A stretch of DNA of 36,546 nt. Source: Xenorhabdus innexi. Lineage in GTDB: Bacteria > Pseudomonadota > Gammaproteobacteria > Enterobacterales > Enterobacteriaceae. The first letter of the stretch is position 1, and every line of letters begins with the position of its first letter. The translations under genes and the position numbers were made by a program. The notes below the pieces were generated by a model. That model was not told the origin of the DNA and searched no databases. It saw only the letters and a list, made by a program, of their open reading frames with translations. The DNA is taken from positions 1-36,546 of the forward strand of contig NZ_NIBU01000035.1 in the NCBI RefSeq assembly GCF_002632485.1. Reading direction: 5' to 3'. This document shows positions 36,449 to 36,546 of this stretch, in pieces.

Positions 36449-36546
36449 TGTCTGGCAGTGTCCTACTCTCACATGGGGAGACCCCACACTACCATCGGCG
36501 CTACGGCGTTTCACTGCTGAGTTCGGCATGGGGTCAGGTGGGACCA
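36449..36546 (-). rRNA. rrf: 5S ribosomal RNA, 3' portion (cut by window end)
   Basis: The minus strand reads TGGTCCCACCTGACCCCATG then CCGAACTCAGCAGTGAAACG and CCGATGGTAGTGTGGGG, ending with CACTGCCAGACAT. This is the conserved 5S rRNA from about nucleotide 22 to the 3' end. The 5' part lies outside the window, so this is the last gene of an rrn operon that transcribes toward actP. Confidence 0.97.

Noticed and set aside
1-36546. CRISPR arrays, tRNA genes, complete insertion sequences or prophage genes
   Set aside because: No regularly spaced repeats, cloverleaf tRNA sequences, transposase or phage structural genes were seen.

Overview
The window looks like chromosome from an insect-associated member of the Morganellaceae (Photorhabdus or Xenorhabdus type). 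The backbone gene order is enterobacterial (pckA-hslO-hslR-igaA / nudE / mrcA / hofMNO-Q-aroK-aroB-damX-dam-rpe-gph-trpS, then yiiM, sodA, acs-yjcH-actP and the 3' end of an rrn operon). The base composition is moderately AT-rich, and remnants resembling a Tc insecticidal toxin and a pesticin-type lysozyme toxin lie between housekeeping genes. Genus assignment is inference.

Positions 1-9811 are accessory. They hold a toxin-domain remnant (101-352), a YhbP-like FMN-barrel protein (870-1382), an 850-base AT-rich stretch with a half ERIC-like repeat and a decayed inverted repeat, and then a compact four-gene operon (2232-8085). The operon encodes a LuxE-type acyl-protein synthetase, a fusion of a LuxC-type acyl reductase with a PaaK-type adenylating ligase, a second free-standing PaaK-like ligase, and a GNAT acetyltransferase. 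No luciferase, LuxD thioesterase or carrier protein is present. This is the strongest candidate for an undescribed pathway: a carboxylic acid reductase system dedicated to something other than light. An APH(3')-type aminoglycoside phosphotransferase converges on it and overlaps its last codon. Next come the Fur-controlled small RNA RyhB, recognised by its core sequence, and an unassigned 167-codon gene coupled to a 48-codon ORF.

Positions 10085-29526 are the conserved backbone. On the minus strand are pckA, the heat-shock genes hslO and hslR, and igaA. On the plus strand are nudE, a Tc-toxin-like remnant, the type IV pilus-like hof genes, and aroK-aroB-damX-dam-rpe-gph-trpS. mrcA lies on the minus strand, divergent from hofM. 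Two local oddities stand out: hofP and hofQ appear merged into one shortened gene, and yrfG is missing between hslR and igaA.

Positions 29527-36546 carry yiiM, an Exc2-like lipoprotein and sodA on the minus strand (sodA with a Fur-box-like site), then the divergent acetate utilisation operon acs and yjcH-actP. The window ends inside a 5S rRNA gene on the minus strand, with a terminator hairpin between it and actP.
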